Below, piece by piece: positions 48,994-56,919 of a stretch of DNA of 64,000 bases (within the stretch, counting starts at the first letter, position 1; each line of letters opens with the position of its first letter). Source of the DNA: an uncultured Bacteroidales bacterium (GTDB taxonomy: Bacteria; Bacteroidota; Bacteroidia; Bacteroidales; P3). The notes below the pieces were generated by a model. It made no database searches and had not been told where the DNA came from. It worked only from the letters and a program-made list of their open reading frames with translations. Position numbers and translations under genes: made by a program. The DNA is taken from assembly GCA_937886715.1 (NCBI GenBank), contig CAKZZD010000006.1, forward strand, positions 40,337-104,336, in the 5' to 3' direction.

Positions 48994-50640
48994 ATGAACC
49001 ACAACACAATGGAAGACGACAATAACAAAAAAGACATAGAACAGAAGGACACCCCCACGCCCATCCCCGACGATGTGGAAGAGGTGGCAACGGCCGAAGA
49101 CATGGAGGCCTTCATGCGCGACCGCCGCAAGACCCGCAACGAGAAGCGCCACGTGGAGCGCGAAAATCCCGAGGTGGAAGAATACCACAGCGAGGAGAAC
49201 CAGCTGGACCCCTACCTCGACCCTGATCCCGAGATTCCCTGGGTGAAATATGAAGAGCCGGTGTACCTGTCGCGCGGCTGCAACCACTGCCCCAAGCCCT
49301 ACACGCCGGTGTGCCGCTGCGAGCGGCACAGCTGCTCGAAGGTGACCTCCACCAACTGGCTGGAAGGCATCCGCCAACCCATGGAGCGCCCGTTCGACTG
49401 CGTCGAGGTGCGTTTCAAGAACAACCACAAGGACTTCTATCGCCTGCCCGACGGGCTGGAGGTGACGGAAGGCGATGTGGTGGCCGTCGAGGGACAGCCC
49501 GGACACGACGTGGGCATCGTGAGCCTGACGGGCGAGCTGTGCCGGTTGCAGATGGTCAAGCACCGCCTGGATCCCGACTCAGAAACGGTGAAAAAACTGT
49601 TCCGCCGCGCAAAAGACACCGACATCGACCGGTGGGCCCTCTCGATACAGGAGGAGCACGAGGCGCTGATACGCACCCGCAAGATCGTGGCCGACCTGGG
49701 CTTGGACATGAAGGTGAACGACGTGGAGTTTCAGGGCGACCATTCGAAGGCCATATTCTACTACACCGCCGACGAGCGCGTGGACTTCCGCGTGCTGATC
49801 AAGGTGCTGGCCGAAGAGTTCCACGTGCGCATCGAGATGAAACAGATCGGTGTGCGCCAGGAGGCCGGCAAGGTGGGCGGAATAGGCACCTGCGGACGTG
49901 AGCTGTGCTGCAGCACGTGGCTGACCAATTTCCGGTCGGTGACCACGTCGGCCGCCAAGACGCAACAGATACTGCCCAACCCGCAGAAACTGGCCGGACA
50001 ATGCGGCAAACTGAAGTGCTGCCTCAACTTCGAGTATGAGGTCTACGCCGACGCGCTGAAGAAATTTCCTCCCGCCAACACCCCCATCCGTTTCAAGAAG
50101 GGACTGGCGCTGTACAAAAAGACGGATGTCTTCCGGGGCATCATGTGGTATGCCTACGAGGGTGAGAGCGACCTGATAGCGCTGACCGCCGAAAGCGTGA
50201 AGGAGATTATCGAGATGAACCGCAACCAGCAGTATCCCGAACAGATGGAGGACTACCAGGTGGAGCTGATGTCAACATCGGCACTGGCACAGGAGTCGAC
50301 CGACGAGGAAGTGGAGCGCGAGATACGCCGACTGGCCGAAGGCGGCAACGGCGTGGTGGGCGAAGAGCGTCCCCGCGGCAACGACCGCCGCGACCGCCGC
50401 AAAGACGGCGACCGCAACGAAAAGGGTGAACGCCACGACAGAGGCGAGCGCAACGACCGTGGTGACCGCGGCGACCGCCAGCCCAAACACGACCGCGAGG
50501 AGCGCGGCGAGCGCCAGGAGCGCCCCCGCCAGCAGAACCAGCACAAACGGCCCAACCCGAACAAAAACAACGACAACAAGCCGCGCCGCGACCGCGAGGA
50601 TGCCCCGCGCCGCAGCGGTGGCAACAGAGAGAGGAGATAA
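48994..50640 (+). CDS. ricT: RicT/PSP1-domain protein with long charged tail
   Basis: This 548-residue protein centres on a PSP1 (RicT/YaaT) domain at about 120-360. Its clustered cysteines (CGRELCCSTWL, GQCGKLKCCLNFEYEVY) ligate Fe-S in the Bacillus Ric complex, which affects RNA processing. The N-terminal 60 residues are acidic, and a second Cys group (SRGCNHCPKPYTPVCRCERH) precedes the domain. Residues 460-548 are low-complexity Arg/Asp/Glu/Asn (GERHDRGERNDRGDRGDRQ), probably disordered and RNA-binding. No RicA or RicF partner is visible. I used the ATG at 48994 after the holB stop. Confidence 0.88.
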   Translation: MNHNTMEDDNNKKDIEQKDTPTPIPDDVEEVATAEDMEAFMRDRRKTRNEKRHVERENPEVEEYHSEENQLDPYLDPDPEIPWVKYEEPVYLSRGCNHCPKPYTPVCRCERHSCSKVTSTNWLEGIRQPMERPFDCVEVRFKNNHKDFYRLPDGLEVTEGDVVAVEGQPGHDVGIVSLTGELCRLQMVKHRLDPDSETVKKLFRRAKDTDIDRWALSIQEEHEALIRTRKIVADLGLDMKVNDVEFQGDHSKAIFYYTADERVDFRVLIKVLAEEFHVRIEMKQIGVRQEAGKVGGIGTCGRELCCSTWLTNFRSVTTSAAKTQQILPNPQKLAGQCGKLKCCLNFEYEVYADALKKFPPANTPIRFKKGLALYKKTDVFRGIMWYAYEGESDLIALTAESVKEIIEMNRNQQYPEQMEDYQVELMSTSALAQESTDEEVEREIRRLAEGGNGVVGEERPRGNDRRDRRKDGDRNEKGERHDRGERNDRGDRGDRQPKHDREERGERQERPRQQNQHKRPNPNKNNDNKPRRDREDAPRRSGGNRERR

Positions 50641-50646
50641 ACCGCC

Positions 50647-51126
50647 TTGAAAAAGATCACCCTATATTTGGCAGCGATGATCGCGGCGGCCATGATGATG
50701 GCCGGATGCGACGGCAGTGTGTACTACGCACATGAACACGACGTGGACGAGCACGGCTGGGACCCTGCCGACAGCGCATGCTTCGACGTGGAGGTGGACG
50801 ACACCAACACGGTTTTCCACTTCCTGGTGGGTGTACGCAACAGCGTCAGCTACCCTTATTCGAACACCTTCCTGTTTATCAACACCACTTTCCCTGACGG
50901 CAGCGTAGCCTACGACACGATGGAATACCCGCTGGCCGACCCCGCCGGCAAGTGGTACGGCAAACGCACCGGCCGATATGTCGACACACGATACTACTTC
51001 CGCCGCAACGCCCGCTTCCCGATGGCCGGCACCTATCACTTCGCCATCACCAACGGCATGCGCGACAGCGCGATATGCGGGCTGAAGAACATCGGTTTCA
51101 GAGTTGAATACAGCAATACAAAGTAA
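50647..51126 (+). CDS. gldH: Gliding motility/T9SS-associated lipoprotein GldH
   Basis: This 159-residue lipoprotein has lipobox MMMAGC (Cys21) and the GldH family body (DSACFDVEVDDTNTVFHFLVGVRN, SYPYSNTFLFINTTFPDG, and a closing GLKNIGFRVEY). GldH is needed for gliding in Flavobacterium and accompanies the ricT/holB genes in many Bacteroidota, including non-gliders. It uses a TTG start at 50647, 4 bases after the ricT stop, because no ATG gives a complete signal peptide. Confidence 0.88.
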   Translation: MKKITLYLAAMIAAAMMMAGCDGSVYYAHEHDVDEHGWDPADSACFDVEVDDTNTVFHFLVGVRNSVSYPYSNTFLFINTTFPDGSVAYDTMEYPLADPAGKWYGKRTGRYVDTRYYFRRNARFPMAGTYHFAITNGMRDSAICGLKNIGFRVEYSNTK

Positions 51127-51130
51127 GCAC

Positions 51131-53380
51131 ATGGCCCAGAGCAAGAAAAAGGTCGAGCGACCCAAATACATCAAAACCCTATGGAAGATTTTCATCGGGT
51201 TGTGGATATTCGTGTTTCTTTTCTTCACATTCCTGTCCCTGGGATGGCTGGGGTTCATGCCCTCATTCGAAGAATTGGAAAACCCGCGTAGCCTTCAGGC
51301 GTCGGAGGTGATATCCGACGATGGCGAAGTGCTGGGATTCATCGGTTTGCAGAACAGGTCGAATGTCACCTACGACCAGATTTCGCCCAACCTGATCAAC
51401 GCCCTGATTGCCACCGAGGACGTGCGTTTCTACCGCCACTCGGGCATCGACCCCCGCAGTTTGGGACGCGTGCTGTTCAAGACGGTGCTGGGTCGCCACG
51501 GCTCGTCGGGCGGCGGCAGCACTATCACTCAGCAGTTGGCCAAAAACCTTTTCCCCCGCGGCAAGAAGAGCAAGCTGGGCGTCATTTTTGTCAAGTTCAA
51601 AGAATGGGTTGTGGCCGTCAAACTGGAGCACAACTATTCGAAACAGGAGATCCTGGCCATGTATTTCAACACCGTCGATTTCGGCAGCAACGCCTATGGC
51701 ATCAAGACTGCCTCGAAGACCTTCTTCGACAAGATGCCCAGTGAGCTCGATGTCGACGAAGCGGCGTTGCTGGTAGGCCTGCTGAAAGCGCCCACCAACT
51801 ACAGCCCCATCCTGCACCCGGACCGTGCCCTTGAACGCCGCAACACGGTGCTCCATCAGATGAACCGCTACGACTATCTGAGCGACGAAGAGTACGAGGC
51901 CTACAAGGAGAAGCCCATCAACATGAGCCACTACTCGCCCCAGAGCCACAACGACGGCCTGGCCACCTACCTGCGCGAGTATCTGCGCACCTACATGAAA
52001 GACTGGTGCAAGCACCACCGCAAGCCGAACGGCGAATACTACGACGTGCACCGCGACGGCCTGAAGATCTACACCACCATCGACTCGCGCATGCAGCGCT
52101 ATGCCGAACAGGCTGTACGCGAACATTTCAGCAAAGAGATACAGCCCGCCTTCGAGCGCGAGCTGAAAAGCCGCGGCGGCAACCCGTTCTGCGACATCAG
52201 CAAAGACCAGCAGGAGCGCTTCCTGACCCAGGCCATGAAGCAGAGCGACCGCTACCGCATGCTCAAGGATCAGGGCCTGTCGCAGAAGGAGATACGTGAA
52301 GCCTTCAACCAAAAGGTCTCCATGCGCGTGTTCAGCTGGAAAGGCAACATCGACACCGTCATGTCGCCGTGGGACTCGCTGCTCTACTGCAAGAAGTTCC
52401 TCAACGCCGGTCTGATGTCGGTCGAACCTGGTACGGGCTATGTCAAGGCCTACGTCGGCGGCATCAACTATCGCTATTTCAAATACGACAACGTGCAGAG
52501 CCACCGCCAGGTAGGCTCCACCTTCAAGCCTTTCGTCTACACCATGGCGCTGCAGGACCTGGGCATGTACCCCTGCACCGAAGTGCCAAACTCGCAGGTG
52601 TGCTTCGAGGTGTGGGGAAAACCCGACTGGTGTCCCAAGAATTCCACCCACGAGCGTGAAGAGCAGATGGTTACGCTCAAATGGGCCCTGACCCACTCGG
52701 TCAACTGGGTCTCGGCCTATCTGATGAAGCAGGGCTCGCCCGAACAGGTGATCAACATTGCCCGCAAAATGGGCGTGCGCAGCCCTATCGATGCCGTCCC
52801 TGCCATCTGCGTCGGCACGCCAGAAATCACCGTCTACGAAATGGCTGGAGCCATGGCCACTTTCGCCAACAAGGGCGAATATGTCGAGCCTATTTTCGTC
52901 ACCCGCATCGAAGACAACAAGGGGCTGGTCCTCGAACGTTTTACGCCTAAACGCAACGAAGCCCTCAACGAAGCCACCGCCTACATGATGATCGAGCTGA
53001 TGAAAGGCGTCGTGCAAAGCGGCACCGGCGTAAGGCTCAACTACAAATACCACCTCAACAACTACTCCACCGCCATCGCCGGCAAGACAGGCACCACGCA
53101 GAACAACTCCGACTGCTGGTTCGTCGGCATCACACCCAAACTGGCCACCGCCGTTTGGACCGGCGGCGAGCTGCGCTCCATCCACTTCCGCAACATGACC
53201 TACGGCCAGGGTGCAGCCATGGCGCTGCCCATATTTGGCCTGTACATGGAAAAAATCTACCGCGACGGAAAACTGAACTTCTATCGCGGCGACTTCGACC
53301 GGCCCTCGGTGCCGATTGAAATGGACTGTTCCAATTTCCAGCAGGAAATCCAAGAAGAGGACGACGAATGGGACTTCTAG
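51131..53380 (+). CDS. Bifunctional penicillin-binding protein 1A (class A PBP)
   Basis: This 749-residue protein has one N-terminal membrane helix (LWKIFIGLWIFVFLFFTFL). A GT51 glycosyltransferase domain follows (EDVRFYRHSGIDPRSLGRV, GGSTITQQLAKNLF). The transpeptidase domain carries GSTFKPFVYTMAL (SxxK with the active Ser), SVN in THSVNWVSAYLM and GKTGTTQN (KTG). It polymerises and crosslinks peptidoglycan. The C-terminal tail is acidic (EIQEEDDEWDF). It follows gldH by 4 bases. Confidence 0.95.
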   Translation: MAQSKKKVERPKYIKTLWKIFIGLWIFVFLFFTFLSLGWLGFMPSFEELENPRSLQASEVISDDGEVLGFIGLQNRSNVTYDQISPNLINALIATEDVRFYRHSGIDPRSLGRVLFKTVLGRHGSSGGGSTITQQLAKNLFPRGKKSKLGVIFVKFKEWVVAVKLEHNYSKQEILAMYFNTVDFGSNAYGIKTASKTFFDKMPSELDVDEAALLVGLLKAPTNYSPILHPDRALERRNTVLHQMNRYDYLSDEEYEAYKEKPINMSHYSPQSHNDGLATYLREYLRTYMKDWCKHHRKPNGEYYDVHRDGLKIYTTIDSRMQRYAEQAVREHFSKEIQPAFERELKSRGGNPFCDISKDQQERFLTQAMKQSDRYRMLKDQGLSQKEIREAFNQKVSMRVFSWKGNIDTVMSPWDSLLYCKKFLNAGLMSVEPGTGYVKAYVGGINYRYFKYDNVQSHRQVGSTFKPFVYTMALQDLGMYPCTEVPNSQVCFEVWGKPDWCPKNSTHEREEQMVTLKWALTHSVNWVSAYLMKQGSPEQVINIARKMGVRSPIDAVPAICVGTPEITVYEMAGAMATFANKGEYVEPIFVTRIEDNKGLVLERFTPKRNEALNEATAYMMIELMKGVVQSGTGVRLNYKYHLNNYSTAIAGKTGTTQNNSDCWFVGITPKLATAVWTGGELRSIHFRNMTYGQGAAMALPIFGLYMEKIYRDGKLNFYRGDFDRPSVPIEMDCSNFQQEIQEEDDEWDF

Positions 53381-53397
53381 ACACACCGGCCGACATC

Positions 53398-54414
53398 ATG
53401 AAAACCGACCTTCTGGGTATGACTCTGCCCCAGCTGCAACAGCTCGCATCCGACGAAGGGTTCCCCCGCTTTGCGGCCAAGCAGATGTGCGACTGGCTCT
53501 ACAAGCACCGCACCGACCAGATCGACCGCATGACCAACCTTTCGCTCGCCCAAAGACAACGTCTCGGCGAGATTGCCACCATAGGACGCCAGACCCCCGT
53601 CAACTGCCAAGTGTCGAAAGACGGCACAAAAAAATACCTCTTCCCTATCGGTGACAATGGCTTTGTCGAAACGGTCTACATCCCCGATGACGACCGCGCC
53701 ACCCTGTGCATTTCCTGCCAGGTGGGATGCAAAATGGGATGCCGTTTCTGCGTCACCGGGCAACAGGGCTTCCATGGCAACCTCACCGCAGGTCAGATCG
53801 TCAACCAGATTTTTTCCATCCCCGAATTCGACAGCCTCACCAACATCGTCTTCATGGGCATGGGTGAACCCATGGACAACCTTGATGCCATACTGGACGT
53901 TTGCGCCATCCTCACCCAACCATGGGGCCTCGGATGGAGCCCCAAGCGCATCACCGTATCCACCGTCGGGCTGATCCCGCAAATGAAACGCTACATCGAC
54001 GAATGCCAGTGCCACTTGGCCGTAAGCCTCCACAATGCTTTCGATCGCGAACGGCTCGACATCATGCCCGTCCAAAAGGCTTACCCAATCCGCTCCGTAC
54101 TCGACACGCTGCGCCAATACGACTGGAGTGGGCAACGTCGCCTCTCTTTCGAATACACCATGTTCCGCGGACTGAACGACGACATCGCCCATGCGGCACA
54201 GCTCGTCGAAGCACTCCAAGGGCTGGATTGCCGAGTCAACCTGATACGCTTCCACACCTCCCCGGGCTCACCGTACCAGACAGCCAGCCCTTCCTCCATC
54301 GAACAATTTCAGCGCTTTCTGAATAACCACGGCATCACCTGCACCCTTCGTGCTTCCCGGGGTCAGGATATCGATGCCGCCTGCGGACTTCTTGCCGGAC
54401 AAAACTTACGATGA
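53398..54414 (+). CDS. rlmN: 23S rRNA (adenine2503-C2)/tRNA methyltransferase RlmN
   Basis: This 338-residue radical SAM enzyme has the cluster motif CKMGCRFC (Cys-x3-Cys-x2-Cys), NIVFMGMGEPMDNLDAIL, SVSTVGL-like (TVSTVGLIPQM), SLHNAFDRERLDIMP and the C-terminal SRGQDIDAACGLL with the second catalytic Cys. It methylates A2503 of 23S rRNA. I prefer the ATG at 53398 (MKTDLLGMTL), the usual family opening; an ATG at 53368 overlapping the PBP gene is possible. Its 3' end overlaps the convergent S26-VanZ gene by 80 bases. Confidence 0.94.
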   Translation: MKTDLLGMTLPQLQQLASDEGFPRFAAKQMCDWLYKHRTDQIDRMTNLSLAQRQRLGEIATIGRQTPVNCQVSKDGTKKYLFPIGDNGFVETVYIPDDDRATLCISCQVGCKMGCRFCVTGQQGFHGNLTAGQIVNQIFSIPEFDSLTNIVFMGMGEPMDNLDAILDVCAILTQPWGLGWSPKRITVSTVGLIPQMKRYIDECQCHLAVSLHNAFDRERLDIMPVQKAYPIRSVLDTLRQYDWSGQRRLSFEYTMFRGLNDDIAHAAQLVEALQGLDCRVNLIRFHTSPGSPYQTASPSSIEQFQRFLNNHGITCTLRASRGQDIDAACGLLAGQNLR

Positions 54415-55150
54415 CCGCTCCAAGCGTGATACCGATCACATTGGCCACCAAATCGTTGACATCAAAGCCACGATAGGGCAACAGATACTGCACGCCTTCG
54501 GTGAATAGTCCAATGGCCAACGCAAGTAGCCATTTCTGCCACCCTTTCCACCGTGGCAGATCCATCACAAACAGGAAACACGGCACATATACCATGGCAT
54601 GCAACAAATGGTCGAGACGCAACCCGAACACATACGTGTTCAGCCTGATACCCACACCGTTAAGCGGTGCCCACATCAGTATTGCCAACGCCACAAAATA
54701 CCATGGACGCAACCGTCTACGCCCCTTGCTTCCGAACCACCTGATAACAAAATTCCGCACCTTTTTCCTTCCCAATGCCCCGCGGCTCCGTCGCTTCCAC
54801 TCCTCACTCGCCACGTCGACAGCCACACCGCCTCTTTCCACCGCACACAGCACCCCCACCACATCCTCCTCCTTGGCCGTCTCGCTTGTGTAGCAATTGT
54901 CGCCCTGCATCACCAGCCGCTCTCTGTCGATAGCCACTATCCTGTGCAACAAATGTTTGCCACCGCAACGGAACAGCACCACGTCACCCACCTTCAGCGG
55001 ACCAGTCGCAGGCGCCAGCGTCAGCTTGTCGCCATCGCGCAGCGTAGGCTCCATACTGCTGCCCACAAGCAGCAGCTTCACCTTACGCCCCTCGCGCAGC
55101 CCCTCCTCGGCCATCGCAAAGAACAATCCGTTGTCAACCTTCTTTTCCAT
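54335..55150 (-). CDS. S26 signal-peptidase-like protease fused to VanZ-like membrane domain
   Basis: This 271-residue protein has two parts. Residues 25-105 are an S24/S26-type peptidase: LLLVGSSMEPTLRDGD with nucleophile Ser32, LKVGDVVLFR, HLLHRIV with His69 where bacterial leader peptidases have Lys, and VMQGDN. The Ser/His pair is typical of the S26B type. After a basic linker (118-148) come four helices with the VanZ pattern: D180-H...H, then E218...Q221...R227..D230..D233...N237..G240. VanZ proteins confer teicoplanin resistance in enterococci, with other relatives unknown. It overlaps the kinase-like gene by 17 bases, so it is the last gene of the cassette. It probably cleaves a small exported or membrane substrate. 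Confidence 0.82.
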   Translation of the reverse strand: MEKKVDNGLFFAMAEEGLREGRKVKLLLVGSSMEPTLRDGDKLTLAPATGPLKVGDVVLFRCGGKHLLHRIVAIDRERLVMQGDNCYTSETAKEEDVVGVLCAVERGGVAVDVASEEWKRRSRGALGRKKVRNFVIRWFGSKGRRRLRPWYFVALAILMWAPLNGVGIRLNTYVFGLRLDHLLHAMVYVPCFLFVMDLPRWKGWQKWLLALAIGLFTEGVQYLLPYRGFDVNDLVANVIGITLGAVIVSFVRQEVRRRHRYPDPGKHEGCR

Positions 55151-56006
55151 CTCGCTGAAAAACAGTCCGGAAACTTAACATTGCCGCATCCCGGTCGGGC
55201 AAGCATCCAAGCCGATAAACAGGCACCCGTAGCAACACATCCGAGATCAATCCCACAATGCGGTCGATCATCACTTCGCTGTGCGCCAACGCCGGCGGAC
55301 ACGACGGCTGCAAAGCACCGAAAGCTTCCAGCACAGACAGTCGCCGGATAGCATTCTCCGGACGTTGCTCCAGCCTTACGATGGCGGCCACAGGGTATCC
55401 CTCCTGCCGGTAGCATGGCGTCTTGCCGCTCCACGGCGATCCCCACACCATCACCTCACCCGCCGCTGAAATGCCTATCAGCGGACTGTCATCATTCAAC
55501 AGCCTCGCACCTTCGATATGCTTCAGCCACAAACGCGTGTGCGTACTCTTACCGGTACCCGACTCTCCCAGAAATAACACTCCGCAACCTCCATACACGA
55601 CCGTCGAGCTGTGGATCAGCGTCATCTTATGGAACGCACCCGTCAACGCCACTGCCATCCACAGCATGAAACGAAGCCTGGTCAGGTCCTCCACCGTCGT
55701 CACTTCCACCCTGTCGGGCCGACGACTGTCAAAGAGCAAAAACTCCTCGTCGCCGAAAGTGAAAACACCGAGCCCGTCCTTCCCTTCTCCATACCTGCAC
55801 CTGCATCCAGCGTCGGGAAAATCAAACTCATACACCCACCGGCACTCAGGCATCGTCAAATTGCAATCCACATACACGATGGTATCCGCTTCCCCCTCTT
55901 CTACAGCAAACACAGCCATACCGTCGATCTCCATCAACCGGTCGGCAGTGGCTTCTCCCGTCACACACAGACGGTGCCCTCCAAGCATCAACCATTTAGT
56001 GCTCAC
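55134..56006 (-). CDS. HPr-kinase-like P-loop protein
   Basis: This 290-residue protein has a weakly conserved N-terminal half and a C-terminal HprK/P-like kinase core. The elements are LIHSSTVVYGGCGVLFLGESG (around 130-150, written in parts: IHSS then VLFLGESG), Walker A GESGTGKST with Lys153, LLNDDSPLI with Asp172/Asp173, and WGSPWSGKT (188-196). Similar stand-alone proteins accompany PqqD-type proteins; in paeninodin-type lasso peptide clusters an HPr-kinase homologue phosphorylates the precursor. There is no PTS HPr gene nearby. It overlaps pqqD by 4 bases. Confidence 0.8.
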   Translation of the reverse strand: MSTKWLMLGGHRLCVTGEATADRLMEIDGMAVFAVEEGEADTIVYVDCNLTMPECRWVYEFDFPDAGCRCRYGEGKDGLGVFTFGDEEFLLFDSRRPDRVEVTTVEDLTRLRFMLWMAVALTGAFHKMTLIHSSTVVYGGCGVLFLGESGTGKSTHTRLWLKHIEGARLLNDDSPLIGISAAGEVMVWGSPWSGKTPCYRQEGYPVAAIVRLEQRPENAIRRLSVLEAFGALQPSCPPALAHSEVMIDRIVGLISDVLLRVPVYRLGCLPDRDAAMLSFRTVFQRDGKEG

Positions 56007-56272
56007 ACTTCTATCAATCCATTATCCTTCAACGACTTGATCCATTCTTTGGCATCCGCAGTCGCCACTTCCTCATCCACGTCATACTCCTCCGTCAGCA
56101 GCCGCACCACATCCTCTTCCTCAAAATCGCGACCCCTCAGTTTAGTGTACAGCATCATGGCGCTCTCGTTGAACGACATAGCCCTCGTCATATCCACATC
56201 ATCAATACCCGGTGCAAGGATGATATGCTCGTTGGCCACTTCATGGACTTTGAAGTTCTCGCTGATTCTCAT
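56003..56272 (-). CDS. PqqD-like RiPP recognition protein
   Basis: This 89-residue protein has the PqqD fold: three beta strands (RISENFKVHEVANEHIILAPG), a helix with MSFNESAMMLYTKLRG (the Asn-Glu-x-Ala pattern), and the closing winged-helix with LLTEEYDVDEEVATADAKEW then LKDNGLIEV. PqqD-type domains bind leader peptides of ribosomally made, modified peptides (RRE). I took the ATG at 56272, 13 bases after the ribE stop. It overlaps the kinase-like gene by ATGA. Confidence 0.83.
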   Translation of the reverse strand: MRISENFKVHEVANEHIILAPGIDDVDMTRAMSFNESAMMLYTKLRGRDFEEEDVVRLLTEEYDVDEEVATADAKEWIKSLKDNGLIEV

Positions 56273-56285
56273 CGTGTTGCCTCCA

Positions 56286-56897
56286 TTATTTCGTAGCCGA
56301 CATATACTGCTCCAGCAGGCGCTGGACGTATTTGCCAAATACGTCGAACTCGATGTTGACCACCGTTCCTTCGTGGAAGTTGTGGAAATTGGTCACCTGG
56401 TAGGTGTAGGGGATGATGGCCACGCTGAACATGCCGGGCTCGCTGTCGACCACCGTGAGGCTCACGCCGTTGATGCTGATCGAGCCTTTGGGAACGGTGA
56501 TGGAGGGGGCATTCTTCTGGTCGTACTCGAAGTAGAAGCGCCAGCTGCCGTTATCGTCCTCCACTTTGGTGCAGCGGGCGGTCTGGTCGACATGTCCCTG
56601 CACGATGTGGCCGTCGAAGCGGCCGTCCATACGCATCGAGCGCTCCACGTTCACCTCGGTGCCCACCTGCCAGGTGGAGAGGTTGGTCTTGAGCATCGTC
56701 TCGTCCATGGCGGTAACCACGTATTGCTTCTTGGCTTTATCCACCTTCACCACGGTGAGGCAACAGCCGTCGTGGGCCATGCTCTGGTCGATGGCCAGCT
56801 CGTCGCCGAAGGGCACCTCGAGGGTGAAGTGGTAGTTGGTGTTCTCTTTCTCGATGTTTACCACCCGGGCGGTGGTTTCAATGATTCCTGTAAACAT
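56286..56897 (-). CDS. ribE: Riboflavin synthase alpha subunit
   Basis: This 203-residue protein shows the twofold internal repeat of riboflavin synthase: MFTGIIETTARV opens repeat one, with DGCCLTVV, and GHIVQGHVDQTARC opens repeat two, with INGVSLTVVD. It dismutates two lumazines to riboflavin and ribityl-pyrimidinedione. Length is normal. No FMN riboswitch is seen because only 22 bases separate it from the upstream gene, so it relies on upstream transcription. Confidence 0.96.
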   Translation of the reverse strand: MFTGIIETTARVVNIEKENTNYHFTLEVPFGDELAIDQSMAHDGCCLTVVKVDKAKKQYVVTAMDETMLKTNLSTWQVGTEVNVERSMRMDGRFDGHIVQGHVDQTARCTKVEDDNGSWRFYFEYDQKNAPSITVPKGSISINGVSLTVVDSEPGMFSVAIIPYTYQVTNFHNFHEGTVVNIEFDVFGKYVQRLLEQYMSATK

Positions 56898-56919
56898 ATC
56901 TTAAAAATGCATTAATGCG

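Noticed and set aside
51263..53386. A 707-residue open frame on the minus strand
   Set aside because: It is antisense to the class A PBP gene, whose SxxK, SxN and KTG motifs are intact. No domain is seen in the reverse frame.
54335..56272. A classical lasso-peptide or PQQ biosynthetic cluster
   Set aside because: Only the PqqD-like, kinase-like and protease-like pieces are present. There is no asparagine-synthetase-like cyclase, no radical SAM PqqE, no PqqA/precursor gene and no exporter gene in the flanks.
56898..56919. An FMN riboswitch before ribE
   Set aside because: Only 22 bases separate ribE from the preceding gene, too few for the aptamer.
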